Shown piece by piece: positions 1-6,522 of a stretch of DNA of 9,045 nucleotides. Positions within the stretch are counted from its first letter, which is position 1, and each line of letters opens with the position of its first letter. This DNA is from an uncultured Ruminococcus sp. (GTDB taxonomy: Bacteria; Bacillota; Clostridia; Oscillospirales; Acutalibacteraceae), in contig CACYDK010000225.1 in assembly GCA_902773155.1 (NCBI GenBank), forward strand, positions 1 to 9,045, given 5' to 3'. The notes beneath the pieces were generated by a model. It did no database searches. It was given only the letters and a program-made list of their open reading frames with translations, and was not told the origin of the DNA. The translations under genes were made by a program, and so were the position numbers.

Positions 1-2252
1 AAAAAAACCGCGAGGTGTATGTGCTGCGACTTATGGATACAAAGGTTGCCAACATCTATCCCGACGGCACGATAGAGCGCAAGGCTTATATTCCGGCGAT
101 TTCAAAAACACTTATGAGCCAAACGAAAGATTACAGACTCGACGCTCACAAAACCCTTGTAAAAACCTATATCCGCCGCGAAAATAAATTCCGTACAGAT
201 TTGCACACTCATATGAATGCGAATCTCGACGCAGACCTGCTGATCGCGCTCGGAATATTTCATCAGATACGCTATCCCCTTTACTATGTAAAAAAGCTCA
301 AGCTCAGACTTAATGATGAGCAGCACGACCGGATAAACAAGCAGAGAAAGCTTGTAGCCGCTCAATATGAAAACTCGCAGCTTACAGGAAAATTCTTAAC
401 AAGAAAAATAGACGACAATACCTTCATTAACTTTGCCTCTCTTATTCTCCAAAATCCCGAAAACGCTTCCTATAATATTCCGAAGATCCGCGCCTCGCTC
501 ACAATTCTTAAGGACGGCCAGGCAGTTTTCACAAATCTTGAAAAAGTGTATCTCTATCGCTATGTATTCACAAAGGGACAGCCGTCTGACGACAGAATAC
601 CGCTGGACGGGTTTCGCGAAATTCCGGATCCGGACATAGCCGGAGCTGTTGAAAAAATGCTGGAGGATAATGAAAGGAAAGAGCTCCGGGATATTTCGCT
701 GTTTCAGAACAAGCTGCTGTGGATCGCCCGCAGCCTGAAAAGCAGAGGAGTTATATACACCGAAATCTCCGACACCTCGCTGGTAAAGCGTGACAAAGCC
801 GCCGAAACTCTGGCGGAGATTCACGGGATAATGCCATATATCATCGAGGAAACCGGCGTCACAATAAGATTTCTCGCCGCGATCCGCCGAATACCGCTGA
901 CAATTATCCGTGAAAAGGCAAAGATTGAAAACATTCCCGAACAACTGAGAATCATCCGTGCCATCGCAGACGACCCGTACATCGCCGGAAGCGACATTAT
1001 AGGCGAGGAAATCAACGATATACGCGAATTAAAGGACGTGATTTCCGAGCTCGTTTCTATAGCCGCCGAAAATGAGGGCTTCGTGATCCGTATCCACGCC
1101 GGTGAAAACGACAGCTTGAGAGATAACGTAGCTAATAGTCTGAACTGCGTCAAATCGGCTCTCTCGCCCGGCCAGAAAATGCCGAGACTGAGAATCGGCC
1201 ACGGTCTCTATACAGCTAAACTGAACTCAAATAAGGGCAGACAGCTGATTGAATCGCTTCGCGAGAGCGAGGTTGTGCTGGAGTTTCAGCTTACCTCAAA
1301 CGTAAGGCTCAATAACCTGAGCTCGATGGGTTCTCATCCGATTCGCCAGTACCTCAAGGGGGGCGTTTACTGCGTTCAGGGCACAGACGGCGGCGCAATT
1401 TACGGTACCGACTCTATAGACGAACAGCTTGCGCTTGAGCGGCTGCTAGACCTCTCCTACGAAGAAATGATGATGCTTAAGCATGCCGAGGACGAAATCA
1501 TTGAGGAAAGTCTGCGGATTTTCGAGGAAAAAGCAGAACGTTTTAAGGAAAAATTGAACGATAAGGATGTTCAAACAGTTCTTTCCGAGAGAGTTGCCGG
1601 AGTTTCAAACAAAGACAAACAAGCAGTTTTGCTCTCGAACAAGCTCGACAGCGAATCCTGCCTGAAAAATCAGATCCGCGGGCTTCCGGCCGACAAGGTA
1701 CCCATCGTCCTCCTCGGCGGCAGCTTCAACAGCAACCGTCATTCCACACGAATGAAGGAGCCGCTCAAGGATATGCTTAAAACCCTCGTCGAAAAGCTCG
1801 ACAGCGATAAGGTTTTCTTCGTGATCGGCAACAAGCTCACAGGCTACGAGAGCGAGCTTGTAAAATACTGCGGAGGAGAATTAGATATTTTCTCCATAGT
1901 TCCGACTCAGATATCCTCCCGGGAGGCAAAAAGGATAAAGCAAAGCGGAGTTTCGGCAAGAGTTTCGATCGAGCCTACGAGAATGGGGCTTTACAAAAGC
2001 TTCGCCTACGAGATTTTTAAGCGCAGACCATCGGTCGTGATAGCGATCGACGGTAACTCCGCCGGAGCGAATACCGTTCAGGAGGCTAAGAACGGCAAGA
2101 GAAAAGCCAGAATTTTCGTCAACCGGCATTCGAGAGTCCTGCTCACAAAGGCCAAAACGATACAGGGCTACGTCACGCTTTTTGAGGGCGGCGAGGCAGT
2201 CGACAAGATACTTAAGGCTGTTGAAAAGGTTTATAAAGAAACTGTAGAATAG
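1..2252 (+). CDS. Adenosine deaminase-family protein with C-terminal SLOG/LOG-like Rossmann domain (5' end outside window)
   Basis: A large multidomain protein, at least 749 codons. The frame is open to the left edge (codons K-N-R-E precede the GTG at 15), and that GTG has no spaced ribosome binding site, so the true start probably lies upstream. Numbering from the GTG, I see the amidohydrolase-fold marks of adenosine/AMP deaminases: HxH at H64/H66 (metal), HAGE at 361-364 (metal His, catalytic Glu), IGHG at 395-397 (catalytic His396) and GTD with metal Asp458. The residue after Asp458 is Gly, where classical deaminases have a second Asp. About 300 residues separate HxH from HAGE, against roughly 200 in classical ADA. 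A charged helical linker (about 490-560) leads to an alpha/beta domain (562-745) with a glycine-rich first strand (GGS at 568-570), GYE at 610-612 and a late DGNSAGANTVQE patch at 679-690. This resembles SLOG/LOG nucleotide-binding folds, which is my inference. Predicted cytosolic; substrate unknown. It probably forms an operon with the MBL gene 10 bases downstream. Confidence 0.82.
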   Translation, partial: KNREVYVLRLMDTKVANIYPDGTIERKAYIPAISKTLMSQTKDYRLDAHKTLVKTYIRRENKFRTDLHTHMNANLDADLLIALGIFHQIRYPLYYVKKLKLRLNDEQHDRINKQRKLVAAQYENSQLTGKFLTRKIDDNTFINFASLILQNPENASYNIPKIRASLTILKDGQAVFTNLEKVYLYRYVFTKGQPSDDRIPLDGFREIPDPDIAGAVEKMLEDNERKELRDISLFQNKLLWIARSLKSRGVIYTEISDTSLVKRDKAAETLAEIHGIMPYIIEETGVTIRFLAAIRRIPLTIIREKAKIENIPEQLRIIRAIADDPYIAGSDIIGEEINDIRELKDVISELVSIAAENEGFVIRIHAGENDSLRDNVANSLNCVKSALSPGQKMPRLRIGHGLYTAKLNSNKGRQLIESLRESEVVLEFQLTSNVRLNNLSSMGSHPIRQYLKGGVYCVQGTDGGAIYGTDSIDEQLALERLLDLSYEEMMMLKHAEDEIIEESLRIFEEKAERFKEKLNDKDVQTVLSERVAGVSNKDKQAVLLSNKLDSESCLKNQIRGLPADKVPIVLLGGSFNSNRHSTRMKEPLKDMLKTLVEKLDSDKVFFVIGNKLTGYESELVKYCGGELDIFSIVPTQISSREAKRIKQSGVSARVSIEPTRMGLYKSFAYEIFKRRPSVVIAIDGNSAGANTVQEAKNGKRKARIFVNRHSRVLLTKAKTIQGYVTLFEGGEAVDKILKAVEKVYKETVE

Positions 2253-2262
2253 AGATGTTACT

Positions 2263-3084
2263 ATGAGAATTACCGCATTGGTTGAAAACACATCCGACAA
2301 TCCCGAAATCAGATGTGAGCACGGACTTTCGCTCTACATAGAAACGGAAGCCGAGAATCTGCTGTTCGACTTCGGACAAAGTGAGCTTTTTGAGCAAAAC
2401 GCCGAAAAACTCGGCATAGACCTGTCTAATGTCGATATCGCTGTGCTGTCGCACGGTCATTACGACCACGGCGGCGGATTGAAAAGATTCCTTGAAATAA
2501 ACAAAAAAGCTCCGGTGTATCTGAACCGATACGCCTTTGAGCCGCATTATAACGGAACTGAAAAGTATATCGGGCTCGATACGGAGCTTTTAAATAACGA
2601 ACGCTTGGTATTCACAGACGAACACTATGAGATTCGAAAGGGACTTGCGCTCTATTCCTGCAATGAGTCCGCTAAACGCTGGAAATTCGACAGCTCAGGA
2701 CTTAACGCATCGCGAAACGGAGTTTTTTATCCCGAGGATTTCCGGCACGAGCACTACCTTTTGATCGAGGAGAACGGGCGCAGGGTCCTGATAAGCGGCT
2801 GCTCTCACAAGGGGATCATTAATATCGCCGAGCATTTCAGGCCGGACGTACTGATTGGAGGCTTTCATTTTATGAAGCTGGAGCTTTCGGACGACTTGCG
2901 CTTAAACGCCGAAAGGCTAAGCCACTTCCCCACTCTTTTTTACACCTGCCACTGTACCGGTAAGGAGCAGTACGAATTTATGAAGCCGTTTATGAAACGG
3001 CTCCGATACATTTCCTGCGGAAAAACAGTTGAAATCCAGTCGAAAAATCTCAGTGCGCGGAGTTGTTCTGACGTTGATGCTTAG
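2263..3084 (+). CDS. Metallo-beta-lactamase-fold metal-dependent hydrolase, COG1237 type
   Basis: A complete 273-residue MBL-fold protein. The dimetal signature HGHYDH is at residues 64-69 and is followed by a Gly-rich turn. Further likely ligands are His182 in SGCSHKG, His202 in GGFHF and His230 in CHCTG. The GCSH/GGFH/HCTG trio is typical of COG1237, the family that includes the archaeal methanopterin-pathway enzyme annotated as 7,8-dihydropterin-6-methyl-4-(beta-D-ribofuranosyl)aminobenzene-5'-phosphate synthase. In bacteria this family is mostly uncharacterised, so no substrate is assigned. There is no signal peptide, so it should act in the cytosol. The start follows the adenosine-deaminase-like gene by 10 bases with only a weak purine-rich site, which suggests translational coupling. 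The last ~15 residues are polar and lie outside the fold. The stop is 2 bases from the stop of the convergent DUF1292 gene. Confident in the family, not in the role. Confidence 0.88.
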   Translation: MRITALVENTSDNPEIRCEHGLSLYIETEAENLLFDFGQSELFEQNAEKLGIDLSNVDIAVLSHGHYDHGGGLKRFLEINKKAPVYLNRYAFEPHYNGTEKYIGLDTELLNNERLVFTDEHYEIRKGLALYSCNESAKRWKFDSSGLNASRNGVFYPEDFRHEHYLLIEENGRRVLISGCSHKGIINIAEHFRPDVLIGGFHFMKLELSDDLRLNAERLSHFPTLFYTCHCTGKEQYEFMKPFMKRLRYISCGKTVEIQSKNLSARSCSDVDA

Positions 3085-3086
3085 TA

Positions 3087-3368
3087 TCAGTCAAAATCAA
3101 ATTCGTCGGCGTGATTCTTCTTGAAGATTTCGAAGATTTCCTGAACCACTTCGTCGTCCTCGACTCCCACGTAGTTCTCGGTTTCGTCGTCCACAGACTC
3201 TATTCTCAGCACAATAACGCCGTCGGCGTCCTCTGTGTTTTCGATGAGAACTACATACTCATCGCCCTCGTAACGGATCGTATCCAGATACTCAAACTCG
3301 GTCGTATTACCGTACTCATCGGTAAGCTCAACTATTACGGGCTCATACTCGTTATACTCTTCGTTCAT
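3087..3368 (-). CDS. DUF1292 family small acidic protein
   Basis: A 93-residue, strikingly acidic protein: 32 Asp/Glu against 4 Lys/Arg by my count. The central pattern of a short beta-rich stretch (ELTDEYGNTTEFEYLDTI, then EGDEYVVLIE, then VIVLRIE) and the length match the Firmicutes DUF1292 (YrzB-like) family, whose function is not established. There is no signal peptide or membrane segment. The start ATG (3366-3368) is preceded by a very good Shine-Dalgarno sequence, taggagg, at a spacing of 5 bases. It has its own promoter at 3425-3453 and is separated from thiT by a terminator, so it seems to be monocistronic. In many Firmicutes DUF1292 genes sit near the yrrK/ruvX and alaS region; that context is not seen here. 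Confidence 0.85.
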   Translation of the reverse strand: MNEEYNEYEPVIVELTDEYGNTTEFEYLDTIRYEGDEYVVLIENTEDADGVIVLRIESVDDETENYVGVEDDEVVQEIFEIFKKNHADEFDFD

Positions 3369-3372
3369 TGTT

Positions 3373-3379
3373 TCCTCCT
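3373..3379 (-). promoter_or_regulatory. Strong ribosome binding site of the DUF1292 gene
   Basis: Reading the minus strand, taggagg lies just ahead of the ATG at 3368 with a 5-base gap (aaaca). It is nearly the full anti-16S complement and fixes this start codon. Confidence 0.85.
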
Positions 3380-3424
3380 ATTATTCTAATAAATAATTAT
3401 TTATATGCTTTCCTGAATATCCAC

Positions 3425-3453
3425 AGTATATCATAAATAAGCTTACTTGTAAA
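3425..3453 (-). promoter_or_regulatory. Sigma-A type promoter of the DUF1292 gene
   Basis: On the minus strand, TTTACA (3448-3453) and TATACT (3425-3430) are separated by exactly 17 bases. TG one base before the -10 box gives an extended -10. Transcription would start near 3418, leaving an untranslated leader of about 50 A/T-rich bases with no obvious structure. The -35 box lies only a few bases past the terminator stem of the preceding transcript, a compact arrangement that supports a separate transcription unit. Inferred from sequence match only. Confidence 0.75.
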
Positions 3454-3455
3454 GG

Positions 3456-3486
3456 AAAAGCCGTCTCGCATGAAACGGCTTTTTCT
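3456..3486. terminator. Bidirectional Rho-independent terminator
   Basis: AAAAGCCGT (3456-3464) pairs with ACGGCTTTT (3475-3483) across a 10-base loop. On the plus strand the stem runs into TTTTTC and a T-rich stretch. On the minus strand the A-run at 3456-3459 supplies a U-tract. On the minus strand it should end the thiT transcript (stop at 3549). On the plus strand it is the first good terminator after the deaminase/MBL pair. Confidence 0.85.
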
Positions 3487-3548
3487 TATTTCTGTTTTGC
3501 TTAAAAAGTCAACAGCCTAAACAAAATTGTTTATGCGCGCTTTTCGAT

Positions 3549-4130
3549 TTACAGGTTAGAGCCAACAAGCTTATTGAAGCTCGGCGTTTTAAACAGAGCG
3601 ACAGCTCCGGCCATGGTAAGAACGAGCTCGGGAAGCATATACGCGCCGTTGTAGCATACCGAGTAGAGCAGAGGATTGCTCCAGCCCTCGGGCATCCACG
3701 AAGCGAAAATAATCACGCCTGAAAGAAGGTGGAACACAAATCTTAAAAGCAGAGCCGCAAAGGTACCGATACAGATACCGGGGATTCCTTTTTTGCGGAA
3801 GATTCCGGCAAAGCCGATCGATGTATAGGCAAGAATATAGTCGAACGCTATCGTTCCTATCAAAGCCCACGGGCTGAGTCCCCACGAGAAAACCTCGGCA
3901 AAATCCAAAGCCATCTGTACAAGCGAGTAGATAAACGCTCCGCACAGTCCCCACGGGGTTCCGTACTCAATAGCTATAATCGCTATCGGAAGCATTGAGA
4001 GCAGTGTTACGGAGCCGCCCATAGGCATATGCCATATTTTTACAAGGCTCAGAGCCGCGGCTAATCCGATAAATACAGCGGTAAAAACCAGCCGCTTTAC
4101 GTTGGTTGTGCTTTTTGATTGTTTTTGCAT
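3549..4130 (-). CDS. thiT: ECF transporter S-component, thiamine (ThiT)
   Basis: A 193-residue integral membrane protein with about six hydrophobic segments. It is the substrate-binding (S) subunit of a group II energy-coupling factor transporter that imports thiamine. It works with shared EcfA/EcfA'/EcfT subunits, which are encoded elsewhere because none is in the window. The loop motif MPMGGSVTLLSMLPI (residues 35-49) is characteristic of ThiT. His134, Tyr156 and Asn161 fall in the FHLLSG and YSVCYN motifs expected to line the thiamine pocket, judging from the Lactococcus lactis ThiT structure. The positively charged N-terminus (KQSK, VKR) suits a cytosolic N-terminus. The start ATG follows aaggag at 9 bases. 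A TPP riboswitch in the leader independently supports thiamine as the substrate. The length is normal for the family. Confidence 0.93.
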   Translation of the reverse strand: MQKQSKSTTNVKRLVFTAVFIGLAAALSLVKIWHMPMGGSVTLLSMLPIAIIAIEYGTPWGLCGAFIYSLVQMALDFAEVFSWGLSPWALIGTIAFDYILAYTSIGFAGIFRKKGIPGICIGTFAALLLRFVFHLLSGVIIFASWMPEGWSNPLLYSVCYNGAYMLPELVLTMAGAVALFKTPSFNKLVGSNL

Positions 4131-4154
4131 TGTTAATTACTCCTTACTAAATGA

Positions 4155-4181
4155 AACGGCACCGCGTGACGCAGTGCCGTT
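4155..4181 (-). promoter_or_regulatory. Expression-platform hairpin of the TPP riboswitch (probable conditional terminator)
   Basis: On the minus strand AACGGCACTGCG (4181-4170) pairs with CGCGGTGCCGTT (4166-4155), a 12-bp stem with one G-U pair and a three-base loop. The bases after it, TTCATTTAG, are only moderately U-rich and run directly into the thiT ribosome binding site. TGCCG in the aptamer (4212-4216) could pair with CGGCA of the hairpin's first arm (4175-4179), giving a possible antiterminator when TPP is absent. The hairpin is seen; its switching mechanism is inferred. Confidence 0.7.
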
Positions 4182-4197
4182 AATTATTGTATTCATT

Positions 4198-4269
4198 ACA
4201 GCTCCCTACGCCGGCATTATCCGTCTCAGGTTTAGGGTATGATCTCAGCCGATTTCTCAGCACCCCTGT
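4198..4269 (-). ncRNA. TPP riboswitch aptamer (THI element)
   Basis: The minus strand carries the conserved THI-box elements in order: GGGGTGC, GGCTGAGA, ATACCC, AACCTGA, then GGATAATGCCGGCGTAGGGA. The ends ACAG (4269-4266) and CTGT (4201-4198) close helix P1. The aptamer is short, about 72 bases, with a minimal P3. It lies between a strong promoter and the thiT start. By the known behaviour of this class, it should bind thiamine pyrophosphate and shut off thiT when the cofactor is plentiful. Confidence 0.95.
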
Positions 4270-4286
4270 GTTTACTTGTCACGTAT

Positions 4287-4315
4287 AATATACTACCAAA
4301 AACTACAAATGTCAA
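4287..4315 (-). promoter_or_regulatory. Near-consensus sigma-A promoter of thiT
   Basis: On the minus strand, a perfect TTGACA (4310-4315) and TATATT (4287-4292) are spaced by 17 bases. Initiation would be near 4280, about ten bases before the TPP aptamer, as expected for a riboswitch leader. The -35 box begins one base after the pheA stop codon. Confidence 0.85.
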
Positions 4316-4316
4316 G

Positions 4317-5441
4317 TTAAATCTCGTTGTAGTTTCCCAGAAACGAGAAGCCCTCCATTTCATCCGAAAGACTGCATATCAGTCCCAAGGCCTCGGGATT
4401 TCGGATATTTCCTGTAAAATCGAGGTAAAACAGATACTCGAAGCCGTCCCCCGCAATTGGTCTAGACTCTATTTTTGTGAGGTTAAGCCCCAGAGAATTG
4501 AACCGGCACAAAACGCTGTAGAGCGAGCCGGAAACATGCGGCAGATTGAAGCAAAGACTGATTTTATCGGCGTTTTCGGGTATATAAAGCTTCTTGGAGA
4601 TAACAATAAAGCGAGTTGTATTGGAGTCTATATCTTGAATATGATCGTCGAGGATTTTAAGCCCGTATTCCTCACATGCCTTGTAAGAGCAGATAGCCGC
4701 CAGATTCAGCCTTTTTTCTCGCGCTACGTCTCTTGCCGCTACAGCGGTATTCGCGCAGGGAGTAGCCTCAAAGCCATGAGAAATAATATATTTTTCACAC
4801 TGCGAAATCGACTGCGGATGAGTTATTACACGCTCTATATCCGAGAATTCGGACTGTCTTATCGAACACAAACAGTAATCGATCTTCATATCGAGCGCGC
4901 CGACAATGTAGAAACGGTGCTTAAGTATCAGGTCGTAAACTGCCGACACAGAGCCCGCAGTCGAATTCTCAACAGGCAGTACGCCGAACTCGACCTCTCC
5001 CATGTCCACTGCTTCAAAAACGTCGCCAAAGGTTCTGTAATTAACAGTATCGCCCTCAGGAAACAGCTTAAGCGCGGCCTCGTGAGCGTTGGCGCCCTCT
5101 ATTCCCATATAGCCGACCTTTACACTCTTCGGTAGGGTATCGTCAGAGGTCTTGATTATCTCCCCGAGCTTCTCCCCGCTTCCGATCAGTCCGTATTGCA
5201 AGGCCTTTGAAAGCTCCATAATATCCATATAAAGCTGACGCGCGAATCCACCGTAGGGCTCGCTCATCCTTTGTACCTTATCGAGTATCTCACGCTCGCG
5301 TCCGCTGTTAAGCACAGGCAGGTTATTTGCCTTTTTGTAAAGTCCGACCTCGCGGGCGCAATCCATACGCCGCTTAAACAGCTCTATAAGCGAGCTGTCT
5401 ATTTCGTTTATATCCGCACGGATCTCATCAAGATTTCGCAT
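4317..5441 (-). CDS. pheA: Bifunctional chorismate mutase / prephenate dehydratase (P-protein)
   Basis: A 374-residue enzyme that converts chorismate to prephenate and then to phenylpyruvate, the committed route to phenylalanine. Domains in order: an AroQ-type chorismate mutase (about 1-87), with R8, R25, K36, R48 and E49 at positions matching the E. coli active site (offset of three) but Asn45 where E. coli has Asp48; a prephenate dehydratase domain (about 107-282), with PVENS (156-160), HPQSISQC (208-215) and the catalytic TRF motif (276-278); and an ACT regulatory domain (about 293-374), with GSLYSVL (305-311) and ESRP (325-328). The ESRP motif is part of the phenylalanine-binding site in this family, so feedback inhibition by Phe is expected. 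It is the last gene of the aromatic operon, starting 13 bases after the aroC stop, with a GGAG site about 8 bases ahead. A full-length, intact fusion of normal size. Confidence 0.95.
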   Translation of the reverse strand: MRNLDEIRADINEIDSSLIELFKRRMDCAREVGLYKKANNLPVLNSGREREILDKVQRMSEPYGGFARQLYMDIMELSKALQYGLIGSGEKLGEIIKTSDDTLPKSVKVGYMGIEGANAHEAALKLFPEGDTVNYRTFGDVFEAVDMGEVEFGVLPVENSTAGSVSAVYDLILKHRFYIVGALDMKIDYCLCSIRQSEFSDIERVITHPQSISQCEKYIISHGFEATPCANTAVAARDVAREKRLNLAAICSYKACEEYGLKILDDHIQDIDSNTTRFIVISKKLYIPENADKISLCFNLPHVSGSLYSVLCRFNSLGLNLTKIESRPIAGDGFEYLFYLDFTGNIRNPEALGLICSLSDEMEGFSFLGNYNEI

Positions 5442-5454
5442 TATATCTCTCCGT

Positions 5455-6522
5455 TCAAATGATATTAGCTATAGCAAGAGCAGCCGCTGCCTCTACTACG
5501 GGAACAGCTCTGGGAACCACACAGGGATCGTGACGCCCCTTTATGCTCAGAGTCGTATTTTCCCGGGTGGTTAGGTCTACCGAATTCTGAACAGCGGCGA
5601 TGGACGGCGTCGGCTTAAAGGCCGCTCGGAAGATAATCGGCATTCCGTCTGAGATTCCGCCTAGGATTCCGCCGCAATTATTGGTATCAGTCACTATCTT
5701 ATCTCCGTCAAAACGGAACCCGTCGTTGTTTTTGGAGCCCTTAAGCCTTGCGGCGTTAAAACCTGCTCCGAACTCAATTCCCTTTACTGCCGGGATCCCA
5801 AATATCGCCTTGGCGATTTCACCCTCAATTCCGTCAAATAAGGGAGCTCCGACTCCAGCCGGAAGCCCCTTTACGGCGCACTCTACGATACCTCCAACGC
5901 TGTCGAGGTTTTTCTGAGCTTCATAGATTTCGGTTCTCATCCTATCCTCTGCGGATTTATCTATGACCGAAAAAGCGGACGAGGTTAGCTCTTCTATCAG
6001 CTTGTCATCGACATCTACCGGATCAAACGGCTTATCATTAACTGAGCCGACAGAGTAAATGTGAGCGGCTATTTTTATTCCCATCGTCGACAGATATTCG
6101 CGCACAACGGCTCCCGCAAAAACTATCGGAGCGGTCAGACGTGCGCTGAAATGTCCGCCTCCCCTAATGTCATTATGTCCATTGTATTTTACATACGCGG
6201 CAAAATCGCTGTGGCCCGGTCTTGGCACTGTCAGGAGATTCGAATAATCTCCGCTTTTTGTGTTTGTATTTCGTATAAAAGCGCAAAGCGGTGCGCCAGT
6301 CAGAACTCCGTCAAGCACACCAGACAAAAGCTCCGGCACATCTTTTTCGAGTCTTGGAGTTGCGGTTTTGTCCTTTCCGGGAGCACGGCGCGACATCTGC
6401 GTCAGTATATAATCCATATCGAGCTTAAGACCGGCCGGAATCCCCTCGAGAACCGCTCCGATTCCCTCGCCGTGGCTCTCACCGAAAACGGTGAGCTTAA
6501 CTTTGTTGCCGTAGGTCGACAT
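5455..6522 (-). CDS. aroC: Chorismate synthase
   Basis: A 355-residue enzyme that converts 5-enolpyruvylshikimate-3-phosphate to chorismate, with loss of phosphate and a reduced flavin (FMN) requirement. Family signatures are clear: GESHG at 14-18 (His17), RPGH at 101-104 (His104), GGGHFSARLTAP at 121-132, GGILGGISDG at 284-293 and RHDPCVVPRA at 330-339. The two histidines correspond to the acid/base residues known in the family. The start at 6522 is supported by a good GGAGGG site about 8 bases upstream. Because of that start, the first 26 bases and the ribosome binding site lie inside the end of aroA, implying coupled translation. Whether this enzyme makes its own reduced flavin cannot be told from sequence. 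Length is normal for Firmicutes. Confidence 0.97.
   Translation of the reverse strand: MSTYGNKVKLTVFGESHGEGIGAVLEGIPAGLKLDMDYILTQMSRRAPGKDKTATPRLEKDVPELLSGVLDGVLTGAPLCAFIRNTNTKSGDYSNLLTVPRPGHSDFAAYVKYNGHNDIRGGGHFSARLTAPIVFAGAVVREYLSTMGIKIAAHIYSVGSVNDKPFDPVDVDDKLIEELTSSAFSVIDKSAEDRMRTEIYEAQKNLDSVGGIVECAVKGLPAGVGAPLFDGIEGEIAKAIFGIPAVKGIEFGAGFNAARLKGSKNNDGFRFDGDKIVTDTNNCGGILGGISDGMPIIFRAAFKPTPSIAAVQNSVDLTTRENTTLSIKGRHDPCVVPRAVPVVEAAAALAIANII

Noticed and set aside
15..17. GTG at 15 as the true start of the deaminase gene
   Set aside because: The frame continues open to the window edge, and the only purine run (gagg) abuts the GTG with no spacer, so the gene most likely begins outside the window.
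396..944. Minus-strand open frame inside the deaminase gene (182 codons)
   Set aside because: The opposite strand has continuous deaminase-family coding. This frame shows no motif, no ribosome site and a low-complexity, Cys/Phe-rich composition typical of antisense reading.
3519..3532. Short inverted repeat AAACAA-AA-TTGTTT between thiT and the terminator
   Set aside because: An A/T-only six-base arm with a two-base gap is expected by chance in A/T-rich intergenic DNA. It has no promoter to act on, since it lies downstream of thiT.
3470..4160. Ten-base direct repeat atgaaacggc at 3470-3479 and 4151-4160, flanking thiT
   Set aside because: Each copy is explained by its own hairpin, and ten-base repeats are common by chance in 9 kb. 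No mobile-element structure accompanies them.
4239..5135. Long plus-strand open frame opposite pheA (298 codons)
   Set aside because: It lies opposite a clear pheA with all catalytic motifs, runs through the riboswitch and thiT promoter, has no recognisable domain and no convincing ribosome site. It is a shadow frame.
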